From positions 467 to 19,365 of the forward strand of contig NZ_JAQIVI010000065.1 in NCBI RefSeq assembly GCF_028618695.1: a stretch of 18,899 nt of DNA. Direction: 5' to 3'. The notes beneath the pieces are model-generated. The model was not told the origin of the DNA and did not search any database. It saw only the letters and a list, made by a program, of their open reading frames with translations. Made by a program: the position numbers and the translations under genes. This DNA is from Natrinema soli. GTDB lineage: Archaea; Halobacteriota; Halobacteria; Halobacteriales; Natrialbaceae. Positions 6,791-13,942 of this stretch are shown one piece after another. Numbering within the stretch: position 1 is the stretch's first letter; every line of letters starts with the position of its first letter.

Positions 6791-7333
6791 CGCGACGCCA
6801 GGCGAGCCATCAATTACCCAGAGTAAGAATACCAGTAGGTACGGTACCATGTAAATAGCGAGAAAGACAAAATGTTCGGTAGTCAACATCTCGGTGAAGA
6901 ATGACCTGAAGATTCTCTCGATTTGCCCAAACAATGTTGGATCGCCTCGGTACGGCGGAAGCGTAACGATTGGCCAGAGAAGCCGATCGCCTGGCGAAAC
7001 ACCACGTTTTGGAACGGCGAGCATCGCATCACCAAGAAGATGCGACCAGTATCCCAGGACAAAAGCGATACCGATATCCCGGTTTCTGTAAGCTGTTACA
7101 CCGAGAATAAGCAGCCCAATGGGGACAGCAACGAGTATGGAGTGGGCGATCGAATAGCCTTGTGGAAAGAGATGGAGTCCCCATGAGAGCGTTTTATCTA
7201 CGACATCCGGCAACTGAGTGCCGACCACTATTGCGAGAACGACTCCAAATCCGGCTGGCGGCTTACGCGTCACAAAACGATGGCCAAGTGAATACAGAAC
7301 ATAGCCGAAGGCGAGATGCCCCCATGGCATCAT
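6761..7333 (-). CDS. YdjM/DUF457-type membrane-bound metal-dependent hydrolase-like protein
   Basis: The 190-residue protein has four to five hydrophobic segments and the pattern of the YdjM/DUF457 family of membrane proteins with predicted metal-dependent hydrolase activity. The N-terminus reads MMPWGHLAFGYVLYS. Next come a conserved Asp in TQLPDVVDK, a His in YSIAHSILVAVPIG (family: HRSxTHS) and GYWSHLLGD, and near the end LLWVIDGSPG. The substrate is unknown. Two ATGs (7333 and 7330) are equally possible starts. The 3' end overlaps the tail of the decayed transposase on the opposite strand by about 30 bases, so the transposon lies against it but the gene looks complete. Confidence 0.75.
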   Translation of the reverse strand: MMPWGHLAFGYVLYSLGHRFVTRKPPAGFGVVLAIVVGTQLPDVVDKTLSWGLHLFPQGYSIAHSILVAVPIGLLILGVTAYRNRDIGIAFVLGYWSHLLGDAMLAVPKRGVSPGDRLLWPIVTLPPYRGDPTLFGQIERIFRSFFTEMLTTEHFVFLAIYMVPYLLVFLLWVIDGSPGVAFLWRKENHK

Positions 7334-7553
7334 GATCGCATCACCAATCGAAGAGCACGGTAACGCAGAAATCGAGTAGCGGTAGAGGTGACTGCAGAAC
7401 CACTATCGTCTGATGGTATCACCGTTACTGAGTAGTAACTCGATCCTTAAAAGCACGTAATATCGATAGACACATTTGCTAGTTGGTCACTCAGCATCAA
7501 TGAACTAACTATTAATACGTAGTAGAAGCCGAAGCGGGTGAATCAATGATCTG
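7334..7553. other. Spacer between divergent genes
   Basis: No gene is seen. TATTAAT at about 7510-7516 is a possible plus-strand TATA box for the broken gene that follows. No promoter for the minus-strand membrane protein was recognised with confidence. Confidence 0.35.
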
Positions 7554-8555
7554 ATGACCAACTCAAGACACTCGCTCATCCTGATAAGCCGTAAACGACA
7601 CCGTGCGTGTTTGGTTACCACAGGGGAAGCGATGAAGCAGGCCTTCGACCGAGTGTGGCGGGGCACTCGCTGGTCGGAGGGATCGCCGTACTACTCCGAA
7701 AACAACTGGAATTTCGGCGGTAACTCGGAGCCCGGCCCCGACGTGGTCAGAGGTGTTGGTCGAAGATATCTGCGAGTTCTCTGCACAAGAGTTCGCATGG
7801 CGTCGGCGCGTGCCCGCTGGCGAGTGTGTTCGTCGAGGTAGTTCCGCTCGGAAACTGACGCATCACGGCTCCCCTGCGAGGCGGCGACCACGCCTGAGAC
7901 GCGACGGGCCGACGCACTCGTCGAGTTCCAGGACTAGAATCGCTATTTCGGGAACGGACTCATCATCGAGGTCCAGCACAAGCATCACAGTAAGGACATC
8001 GAGGGGGCGACGCACGACTACCTCTCTGCGGGCTACTCGGTTGCATGGTTGACGCCCGTCGACTTCGAAGAGGAACAGCTGGCTACCACGTCGTCGACGA
8101 AGCGTTCTGGGCCGATGCTGGAAGCGCCTACAGCGTACGACAGCATGATTCGCGGGAGTTCGAGACGCGAGTCGAGGCGAATCTAGAGTGGGAGAAAACA
8201 TCTAAGGGCTGTCCGATGGTCGAAGAATATGGAAGCCACTCTTGGATTCGAATCCCCGGATATGCTCACCCGGATGACTACGAGTTCTGTTGGTGGTGCG
8301 AATCGCGCCGTCAGTACGATCACGAACACACACGCTTCGTCTACGACTATCAAGGAGTGCTCGCGCCACAGATTCGACAGGATGCCCTTCGATATCGCAG
8401 TCTCACACACGGAGTGGCAAGAACGCAATCTCAGTGACGGAACTCTCACCGAGCCGATGGAGCGAGTCAAGGAAGGTGTCTTCCAGCTTCCAGACACCAT
8501 TGCAGCACAAGCTGATGGATTCCCCGCGGAAGCTCTCGAATTCGTGCGTAATTAG
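7554..8555 (+). pseudogene. CoiA-like nuclease gene broken by multiple frameshifts
   Basis: Coding stretches follow one another in different frames. They are: TRWSEGSPYYSENNWNFGG (about 7660-7720), WSEVLVEDICEFSAQEFAW (about 7744-7800), NRYFGNGLIIEVQHKHHSKD (about 7938-7998) then DYLSAGYSVAWLTPVDFE, EFETRVEANLEWEKTSKG (about 8157-8210) with a zinc-ribbon-like FCWWCES, and MPFDIAVSHTEWQERNLS to the end (about 8380-8555). A TAG at 7935-7937 also interrupts the nuclease core. The LIIEVQHKHHSKD segment resembles the PD-(D/E)xK core of competence-type CoiA nucleases. In-frame order and spacing are kept, so this is one gene with at least four frame changes. A sequencing artefact is a less likely alternative given the adjoining broken transposase. 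The CoiA label is moderately sure, the pseudogene state is very likely. Confidence 0.7.
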
Positions 8556-8630
8556 TCACCACCGGGCATAATGGCAGGATTTTGTAATAAATCTCTCATC
8601 AGGGCCGGGCTAGCCGGTACAACACTAGGA

Positions 8631-8637
8631 TTATACC
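8631..8637 (+). promoter_or_regulatory. TATA-like box of the 34-codon ORF
   Basis: TTATACC is centred 26 bases before the ATG at 8660, exactly the geometry of a leaderless haloarchaeal promoter. Confidence 0.45.
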
Positions 8638-8659
8638 ACCCGGAAATCTTCACTCCAGT

Positions 8660-8764
8660 ATGAGCCTCGAAGAGATTGTTGATTACCTCGCTGAGGAATT
8701 CGACCTTGAACGGAGTGAATATGTCCGAGAAGCCGGCCAGTCACTCGCAGAACTCCGCGATTGA
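8660..8764 (+). CDS. 34-residue acidic small protein
   Basis: A short ORF begins MSLEEIVDYLAEEFDLERSE and continues YVREAGQSLAELRD. It is acidic, likely all helical, and reads like a small haloarchaeal protein or the N-terminal part of a ribbon-helix-helix or SpoVT-like antitoxin. Support comes from the well-placed TATA-like box at 8631-8637, from clean haloarchaeal composition, and from its position between two other transcription units. No partner toxin is adjacent, since the next gene is an Asp-box protein. The function is unknown and it could also be a truncated remnant. Confidence 0.5.
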   Translation: MSLEEIVDYLAEEFDLERSEYVREAGQSLAELRD

Positions 8765-8817
8765 TCAGAACATTTCCTTGAGACCTAGTTTGAGGAGGCC
8801 CGAATTAGTCTTCTAAT

Positions 8818-8825
8818 CTTTATAT
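8818..8825 (+). promoter_or_regulatory. TATA-like box of the Asp-box gene
   Basis: CTTTATAT lies about 80 bases before the ATG at 8904, implying a leader of about 55 bases. A weaker AATAATAC at about 8856-8863 is an alternative. Confidence 0.35.
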
Positions 8826-8903
8826 GCGGAAGAGGAAACTCAGTTTTGAGAGGCAATAATACAACGCCCCCGAGGTTAATCAGACGGCGAACGTAAGCCA
8901 GCC

Positions 8904-9839
8904 ATGGTCGTACTCATCGGTACTCGTGATGGCGTCTACCGGACAGCAACTATCCCCGTCGAGGACGCCGAACAGGTACTCGATAGCGGTGACGTCCCCA
9001 GAGTTCGGATGTTTTCAGAGATCGACGGCGTGTTCGCAGCCACGAAGACGGGACTGTACCGGTCAATGGATAATGGGCGAACGTGGGAGGACATCGGCGT
9101 CCCACAAGAGGAAGTATACTCGGTTGTTGCCAGTCCGGATGGTGAACGACTCTACGCGGGCACCCACCCCGCGTATCTCTACGTGTCGACCGATAGCGGT
9201 GAAACGTGGGCCGAACTCGAGGGCTTTCAGAACCTCCCATCGCGGGATGAATGGCATACGCCGCGCCACCGCAACGAAGCCCACGTGCGGAGTCTCGACG
9301 TGCATCCGGAGACGCCTGACCGCATGATCGCCGGCGTCGAGGTCGGTGGCGTCCACATCAGCGAGGACCAGGGCGAGACGTGGACCGAGCGTCGTGACGG
9401 CGTCCGCGATGACGTGCATCACGTGTTCGTCCTCGGGCCGGACAAGTACGTCGCCTCGTGTGGCGACGGGCTCTACCGAACGCGCGATGCTGGGCAGTCG
9501 TGGACGCGGCTCGACACGGAACTCGATCATCGGTACTTCCGGGAGGCCTTCGAACTTGATGGGCGATTGTATGCAGCTGCGGCACGAAGCCCGCCAGGGA
9601 CATGGAGCGGTGAAGGTGGTGCTGACGCAGTCCTGTTGGAATCAACAGATCGTGGTGAAGCCTATGAGTCCGTCTCGTACCCTGGTGGGCCGGCTGAGGT
9701 TATTCTCGCGTGGACTGACGTCAACGGGCGTGTGCTAGCGGGGACGAACGACGGCCGACTCATCGGCCGCAACGAGGATGGGATGTGGACCGATACTGGA
9801 ATGGTACCAGCAGGAATTCGATCGCTTGCGGTCTGGTGA
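8904..9839 (+). CDS. Asp-box (BNR/sortilin-like) beta-propeller protein
   Basis: This 311-residue protein consists of repeated beta-propeller blades with Asp-box motifs (S/T-x-D-x-G-x-T-W). These are SMDNGRTW at 54-61, STDSGETW at 95-102, SEDQGETW at 153-160 and TRDAGQSW at 193-200, with a degenerate STDRGEAY further on. Blades end with LYAGT- or IAGVEVGG-like strands. There is no signal peptide or membrane helix, so unlike sialidases, Vps10/sortilin or the photosystem II factor Ycf48 it appears to be cytoplasmic. The family acts as a protein-binding scaffold or as glycan-degrading enzymes, and no catalytic residues can be assigned here. The ATG at 8904 is the first residue of a propeller strand, so the start is plausible. 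It converges with the ZIP transporter gene. Confidence 0.75.
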   Translation: MVVLIGTRDGVYRTATIPVEDAEQVLDSGDVPRVRMFSEIDGVFAATKTGLYRSMDNGRTWEDIGVPQEEVYSVVASPDGERLYAGTHPAYLYVSTDSGETWAELEGFQNLPSRDEWHTPRHRNEAHVRSLDVHPETPDRMIAGVEVGGVHISEDQGETWTERRDGVRDDVHHVFVLGPDKYVASCGDGLYRTRDAGQSWTRLDTELDHRYFREAFELDGRLYAAAARSPPGTWSGEGGADAVLLESTDRGEAYESVSYPGGPAEVILAWTDVNGRVLAGTNDGRLIGRNEDGMWTDTGMVPAGIRSLAVW

Positions 9840-9936
9840 GCTCTTCTCACTTAGCTGTCTCAGAACACACTTTTTGAACGGATCGAACGAGCGTGGTGAC
9901 GAGGTGAATCAGATGGCGAAACTTTCCGCTATAAGG

Positions 9937-10857
9937 CTATGCGAGCACCACGTCGAGCGTGAGCATGAGCGCTGCGCCGATCATCAGCCCAAGTGTTGCG
10001 ACTCGTTCGTGGCCGCGTGAGTGCGTTGCAGGGACGATTTCGTCACCGATGACGTAGAGCATCCCGCCAGCAGCGAACCCCATCGCGTACGGCAGTAGTG
10101 GAGCGGCAACTATGACGGCCCACGCGCCGAAGAGCGCGAGTGGGATCTCGACGAGGCCGGCGCGAATGCCTGCGACCGCCGCGTACCAGCGACGGCCAAG
10201 ACCAGCGTTAATCGCCGCGACCGAGACTGCGAGCCCTTCCGGGATGTTCTGAATCCCGATCGCGAGCATGAGCGCGATACCCCCTGAAACATCACCGCTC
10301 CCGAAGCCGACCCCGACCGCGAGTCCTTCTGGCATATTATGCAGCGTGATGGCAACCGTAAACAGCAGGACGGACATCACACGGGCTTTCACAGAACCGG
10401 ATTCAGTGGTTGCCGATCCAGCGAAGTGGGCGTGCCTGTGACTGTCTTCCCCACCGTCAGTTTGCGTTTCTGAATTGGGGACAAGTCGATTACTGATCAT
10501 GGGACCGACGTATTGGACCCACCGTTCACCGCGGTCAAGGACTGCGACGCCTAGGAAGAACCCGACGAGTACGGGAACGACGCCTGCAAGCACGACCCCG
10601 CCGAGTTGGAGCGCGCGGTATCCTGGTTCGGACGCGAACTCAATGCCAGGGAGAAGCAAGCTCGTGAAGCTCGCTGATAGCATGACCCCGGCAGCGAATC
10701 CAAGCGCGGCATCGAGCCATTTCTCGGTCGGGTTCCGCCAGACGAGGACGATTGATGCGCCAACGAAGTTGAGAAATGCGATGACCAGTCCACCAGCGAG
10801 CCCCTGAACCACTGGATCTGTTCCGACAAGGTCGACGAACAGCTCTTCAATTGTCAT
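9937..10857 (-). CDS. ZIP-family divalent metal transporter
   Basis: A 306-residue polytopic protein with about eight hydrophobic helices. The ZIP signature is clear. TM4 carries HNMPEGLAVGV (residues 173-183) and TM5 carries IQNIPEGLAVSV (about 202-213), with Glu237 in the following helix at LVEIP. These are the metal-coordinating residues of ZIP/ZupT-type zinc and iron uptake systems. The His-rich loop between TM3 and TM4 (His140, His142, His144 in SHRHAH) is typical of the family and probably senses or binds metal. The TM5 motif has Gln203 where many relatives have His, so metal preference cannot be called. A TATA-like element (10891-10895) lies about 35 bases upstream of the start, and a metal-regulator-like palindrome lies 137 bases upstream. 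Confidence 0.9.
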   Translation of the reverse strand: MTIEELFVDLVGTDPVVQGLAGGLVIAFLNFVGASIVLVWRNPTEKWLDAALGFAAGVMLSASFTSLLLPGIEFASEPGYRALQLGGVVLAGVVPVLVGFFLGVAVLDRGERWVQYVGPMISNRLVPNSETQTDGGEDSHRHAHFAGSATTESGSVKARVMSVLLFTVAITLHNMPEGLAVGVGFGSGDVSGGIALMLAIGIQNIPEGLAVSVAAINAGLGRRWYAAVAGIRAGLVEIPLALFGAWAVIVAAPLLPYAMGFAAGGMLYVIGDEIVPATHSRGHERVATLGLMIGAALMLTLDVVLA

Positions 10858-10888
10858 TCAGTATTCCCCAACGGTTCTGAATCGCTAC

Positions 10889-10896
10889 GGTATAAC
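10889..10896 (-). promoter_or_regulatory. TATA-like box of the ZIP gene
   Basis: On the minus strand GTTATACC (10889-10896) lies about 35 bases before the ATG at 10857, giving a leader of roughly 10 bases. Confidence 0.4.
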
Positions 10897-10979
10897 GGCG
10901 AGTGTGTTGATACACTCGGATGGTCTCTACCAGCGCAGCAACGTCCCGTTCGTATCGAATGCAGCAGGGACACTGTGTT

Positions 10980-11027
10980 ACCCATACATGGGTTTAGACT
11001 AGTCTAATACTTTAATTTGGCTAGCAA
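10980..11027. promoter_or_regulatory. Palindrome cluster upstream of the ZIP gene, DtxR-like operators
   Basis: TTAGACTAGTCTAA at 10994-11007 is a perfect 14-base palindrome of the shape bound by DtxR/MntR/SirR-type metal regulators. A near-palindrome centred on GCTAGC at 11020-11025 (TTGGCTAGCAAA) lies 22 bases away centre to centre, two helical turns. Another inverted repeat, ACCCAT-AC-ATGGGT (10980-10993), abuts the first. The metal-transporter neighbour supports metal-dependent control, but the sites sit about 125-170 bases from the ZIP start. Confidence 0.45.
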
Positions 11028-11352
11028 AAAAGAGCGCCGAATTAGCAACGTAATCCTCTGTGTTTTCCGTTTGATGCAAGTACTTGCTAGCGTTTCAAAC
11101 CATGTTCGTGAGGCCATCATTGAATGAGGCCACATACAATACAGGCATCATTGTCTTTTGATGTTGCCATGGGTTCTTCCCCTGTTCTCCTTCTGGCGAA
11201 CTGTTATCGGCCCAGAAACCCGTACGATAGTTTCGAGGGCCATATATAGTTACTACCGTGGGGCCGAGTAGCTATCTATTGACACTTTGGGAGCTGCTGA
11301 TAGCGGTGCAGCTGATGCGAGATAGTCATCCGGTGCCAGCAGCCAAATACAC

Positions 11353-11369
11353 CCTCTATATCTCGCACG
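11353..11369 (+). repeat. 17-base direct repeat, left copy
   Basis: CCTCTATATCTCGCACG occurs here and again at 12763-12779. The copies flank the flavoprotein gene about 1.4 kb apart in the same orientation, and both are preceded by ACAC a few bases earlier. Confidence 0.6.
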
Positions 11370-11504
11370 GAGTCTTTGAACTAACTCATATATGATGAGA
11401 ATTGCATGATGAATACAGGGCGCGTATCTTGCACTGGTGGCACTGCGAATCACTGTGTGGCAAACGTTAACTCATAACAAGACGTAGTAGTAATGCGACT
11501 CTGG

Positions 11505-11537
11505 GCCGACGCGTCGGCGTCTGAAGCTCCCAGACGC
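11505..11537 (+). promoter_or_regulatory. Structured 5' leader of the flavoprotein gene
   Basis: GCCGACGCGTCGGC (11505-11518) is a perfect 14-base palindrome, overlapped by a stem GCGTCTG/CAGACGC (11517-11523 with 11531-11537). A TTAACTCAT TATA-like element near 11467-11475 would place transcription start near 11496, so both would be in the mRNA leader. A GGAG at about 11560-11563 precedes the ATG at 11572 and may act as ribosome binding site. Confidence 0.4.
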
Positions 11538-11571
11538 GTAGCGAAGCGTCGAAGCAAGAGGAGCAACAACC

Positions 11572-12699
11572 ATGACTCAACAGTACGGGACCATCGTAAT
11601 CGGCGGCGGCCAAGCCGGCTTGGCGACCGGCTACTACCTGCAAAAACACGACCAGGACTTCGTTATCCTCGACGCGAGCGAGCGCATCGGTGACGCGTGG
11701 CGGAACCGCTGGGATTCGCTGCGCGTGTTCACGGAGGCACGCTACAACGGGCTCCCAGGGATGTCCTTCCCCGCGCCGCCCCATTCATTTCCCACCAAGG
11801 ACGAGGTCGCCGGTTACCTCGAGACCTACGCGGCACGATTCGACCTGCCGGTCGAACTCGGCGTCCACGTCGACGAGCTCGATCGGAACGGCGAGCGCTT
11901 CCTCGTGACCGCAGGGGACCGTCAGTTCGAGGCCGAGAATGTCGTGGTGGCGATGGCGAGCTACCAGGTCCCGAAGGTCCCCGACTTCGCGAACCAACTG
12001 GCAGACGACATCGTCCAGTTGCACTCGATCGATTACCGCAATCCCAAGCAGCTGCAGGATGGTGGCGTGCTCGTCGTCGGTGCGGGCAACTCCGGGGCCG
12101 AGATAAGCATGGACGTCGCCGACACGCACCCGACGTGGCTGTCGGGACGGGACGTCGGGACCGTCCCGTACCGTCCCGATTCGTGGTTCGGCCGTTACAT
12201 CGGGGAACCGTTCGTGATGCGCGTGCTCTTCCATCAGCTGTTCACCACGGGGAACCCCATTGGCCGGCGGCTTCGCCCGAAGATGCTCTCCCAGACTGGC
12301 CCTGTAGTCCGGGTCAGGCCACAGGATCTTGCCGCAGCCGGCATCGAGCGGGTCCCCCGGACGGTCGGCGTCCGGGATGGGCGACCCATGGTCGGCGATG
12401 ATCGCGTGCTCGATGTTGCGAATGTCATCTGGTGTACGGGGTTCCGCCCCGATTGCTCGTGGCTTCACCTCCCGGTGTTCGGTGGCGAGGCGACTCCGAA
12501 GGAACCTGTCCACGACCGCGGCGTCATCCCCGACGAACCGGGCTTGTACTTCGTTGGCTTGTTCTTCCTCTATGGACTGACGTCCTCGCTACTCGCAGGG
12601 ATCGGGAGAGACGCACAATACGTCGTAGAGCACATCGCATCCCGGCCGAGGGGCACGCGGTCAATGCCCAAATCAATGCCAGTCAGTGCCGGTAAATAG
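11572..12699 (+). CDS. FAD-dependent flavin monooxygenase-like oxidoreductase (CzcO-type)
   Basis: The 375-residue protein has the two-Rossmann architecture of flavin-containing monooxygenases. The FAD-binding GGGQAG is at residues 11-16, the NADPH-binding GAGNSG at 170-175 and the CTGFRPD motif near 288-294. It is close to the CzcO-like flavoprotein group, often annotated as involved in potassium transport, and to N-hydroxylating or Baeyer-Villiger enzymes. The substrate is unknown. It is a cytoplasmic protein with no signal. The start at 11572 is supported by the FAD motif at the expected distance and by GGAG upstream, although a leader with hairpins is unusual in haloarchaea. Base composition is richer in G and C than the surrounding spacers, and the 17-base repeat on each side hints at insertion as a unit. 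Confidence 0.9.
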   Translation: MTQQYGTIVIGGGQAGLATGYYLQKHDQDFVILDASERIGDAWRNRWDSLRVFTEARYNGLPGMSFPAPPHSFPTKDEVAGYLETYAARFDLPVELGVHVDELDRNGERFLVTAGDRQFEAENVVVAMASYQVPKVPDFANQLADDIVQLHSIDYRNPKQLQDGGVLVVGAGNSGAEISMDVADTHPTWLSGRDVGTVPYRPDSWFGRYIGEPFVMRVLFHQLFTTGNPIGRRLRPKMLSQTGPVVRVRPQDLAAAGIERVPRTVGVRDGRPMVGDDRVLDVANVIWCTGFRPDCSWLHLPVFGGEATPKEPVHDRGVIPDEPGLYFVGLFFLYGLTSSLLAGIGRDAQYVVEHIASRPRGTRSMPKSMPVSAGK

Positions 12700-12762
12700 T
12701 CGCCGGATGGCGCTTGAGGGGCGGCGAATCGAGACTGGAATTGATGGCCTTGAGGGACACAG

Positions 12763-12779
12763 CCTCTATATCTCGCACG
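12763..12779 (+). repeat. 17-base direct repeat, right copy
   Basis: Identical to 11353-11369, also preceded by ACAC. It lies 64 bases after the flavoprotein stop codon. Confidence 0.6.
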
Positions 12780-12859
12780 CCGTTTCTATCAGATAATGAT
12801 CCTCTCCCCAGTCTTGTAGAATACTGAAACCATCAATCGACGGTTGAAGCACCACTTAG

Positions 12860-12962
12860 TACTGTCCCAAGCGTGGACTGCCTAGAACATCACCTTTCTA
12901 AAACTCGTGTCACGTTCGATTTTCTAAGAAGATCTACTAGCCAGAGCAGACTTGGGACGGTA
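12860..12962. mobile_element. 103-base MITE-like element with 5-base target duplication
   Basis: The ends are TACTGTCCCAAG (12860-12871) and, reversed and complemented, TACCGTCCCAAG (12951-12962). Imperfect matching continues inward, giving 24 identities in 32 aligned bases. The element is flanked by CTTAG at 12855-12859 and CTTAG at 12963-12967, a direct 5-base target duplication. It is too short to code and would need a transposase supplied from elsewhere with matching ends. None of the transposases in this window can be tied to it. Confidence 0.75.
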
Positions 12963-13066
12963 CTTAGTCCTTCGTGACACAGTATTAGCTTGAAATAGTG
13001 GCACACCTTTGAACTTGTAGAAATCCTTGATAAAGAAGGAGCGTTCTCTGTCTCAATTAGTTACCG

Positions 13067-13765
13067 TTAGTGGTCATCCTCGTGTCCTCCGTGGTCATCT
13101 TCGCCACTTCCGTGTCCACCATGCTCACTTTCGCCACCATTCCGGACCATCTCGTTCAGTTCGCGGATCTTCTCATGAGTTTCGTCGGGCAGTTCAGACT
13201 GTGGCTCAGACATTCCCGGCTGATTATCAAGGTTGGGATCACCGACGACAACGCTCCCGATCATTCCCGTGTTTTCGTGTGGACGACAGTAGTAATCATA
13301 GACACCTTTGGTTTCGAACGTGTGTTCAAAGGTTGCTCCTTGTTCGTCAACCGTCCCACTATCCCATGCCTCAGCGTCATCAGGGATCCGCTGGGGCTTG
13401 TCGTTCGCCGGTGCATAAGCGGTCGTCGTATGAGAACCGCTCTTGAGCGTCCACGTGACCGACTCTCCGGGTTCGATTTGGACAACGTGGGGCTCGAAGT
13501 GAGTTCCAGAGTCATTCGTCACCATTGTCACTTCGGCTGCACTCTCAGACGTACTATCCGTTTCATCAGGGCTGCTCTCGTTTCCAGAGTTTGAATCCGT
13601 TTCATTGCTCTGATTATCGGGATCATCGCTCGAGTTAGCAGCCCCCTCATCCGGGTTGGTATCGTTCTCTGATTGGTCGTCTCCGGTCAGACAACCGGCA
13701 AGTCCAGTTACAATTGCACCACTAGCTATCCCAAGTACGTGCCGCCGAGATGACCGATCGCTCAT
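13067..13765 (-). CDS. Plastocyanin-like blue copper lipoprotein with His-rich tail
   Basis: The 232-residue protein has a twin-arginine signal (SSRRHVLG) and a lipobox ending in Cys25 (GLAGC), then a Ser/Asp/Asn/Glu-rich linker to about residue 75. One cupredoxin domain follows, with type-1 copper ligands His112, Cys160, His163 and Met168 (YYCRPHENTGM). A C-terminal extension contains a helix (about 185-208) and a tail with five His and several Asp/Glu (His215, 218, 225, 228, 232) that could bind extra metal. It would act as a surface electron carrier. The start at 13765 gives a proper Tat signal. A 16-base palindrome lies 86 bases upstream. This is the second blue-copper lipoprotein in the window, and apart from the ligands the two are dissimilar. 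Confidence 0.85.
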   Translation of the reverse strand: MSDRSSRRHVLGIASGAIVTGLAGCLTGDDQSENDTNPDEGAANSSDDPDNQSNETDSNSGNESSPDETDSTSESAAEVTMVTNDSGTHFEPHVVQIEPGESVTWTLKSGSHTTTAYAPANDKPQRIPDDAEAWDSGTVDEQGATFEHTFETKGVYDYYCRPHENTGMIGSVVVGDPNLDNQPGMSEPQSELPDETHEKIRELNEMVRNGGESEHGGHGSGEDDHGGHEDDH

Positions 13766-13813
13766 TGTGATTGCTAAATTGGCGATGCGTCTCCTCTGGT
13801 TTCCTTATTCGAC

Positions 13814-13820
13814 GTATAAT
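13814..13820 (-). promoter_or_regulatory. TATA-like box of the plastocyanin-like gene
   Basis: ATTATAC on the minus strand lies about 50 bases before the start at 13765, giving a leader of around 25 bases that contains GAGGAG. Confidence 0.35.
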
Positions 13821-13841
13821 ATCAACAGTTATCCAACTCTC

Positions 13842-13885
13842 GTCAGGAATGCATCTAATTAGATGCCATTTTGTCAGGAATACAT
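13842..13885. promoter_or_regulatory. 16-base palindrome between two direct repeats
   Basis: GCATCTAATTAGATGC (13851-13866) is a perfect palindrome 86 bases upstream of the minus-strand plastocyanin-like start. GTCAGGAATGCAT (13842-13854) and GTCAGGAATACAT (13873-13885) flank it 31 bases apart, about three helical turns. A candidate operator for the copper protein or a footprint of a mobile element. Confidence 0.4.
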
Positions 13886-13942
13886 ACATCATCCCACTTT
13901 TAGGTGCGGGAGAAGGTCAATTGCAAACCTGAGTCTCAATGG

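Larger units (their letters stand above)
11028..11571. other. Spacer with repeats and a structured leader before the flavoprotein gene
   Basis: No gene is convincing. GAGGCCA occurs twice near 11110-11135 with nearby CATCATTG copies. A 17-base repeat unit lies at 11353-11369 and an inverted arm pair GCGAGATA/TATCTCGC at 11317-11324 and 11359-11366. Two strong hairpins occupy 11505-11537, just before the gene. Confidence 0.45.

Noticed and set aside
8240..8260. tRNA-like GATTCGAATCC
   Set aside because: The T-loop-like bases occur within the broken CoiA-like gene and no acceptor stem or anticodon arm can be folded around them.
11493..11693. 66-codon plus-strand ORF before and over the flavoprotein start
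   Set aside because: It is a basic, Arg-rich frame overlapping the flavoprotein in another frame, as expected for a shadow in GC-rich DNA.
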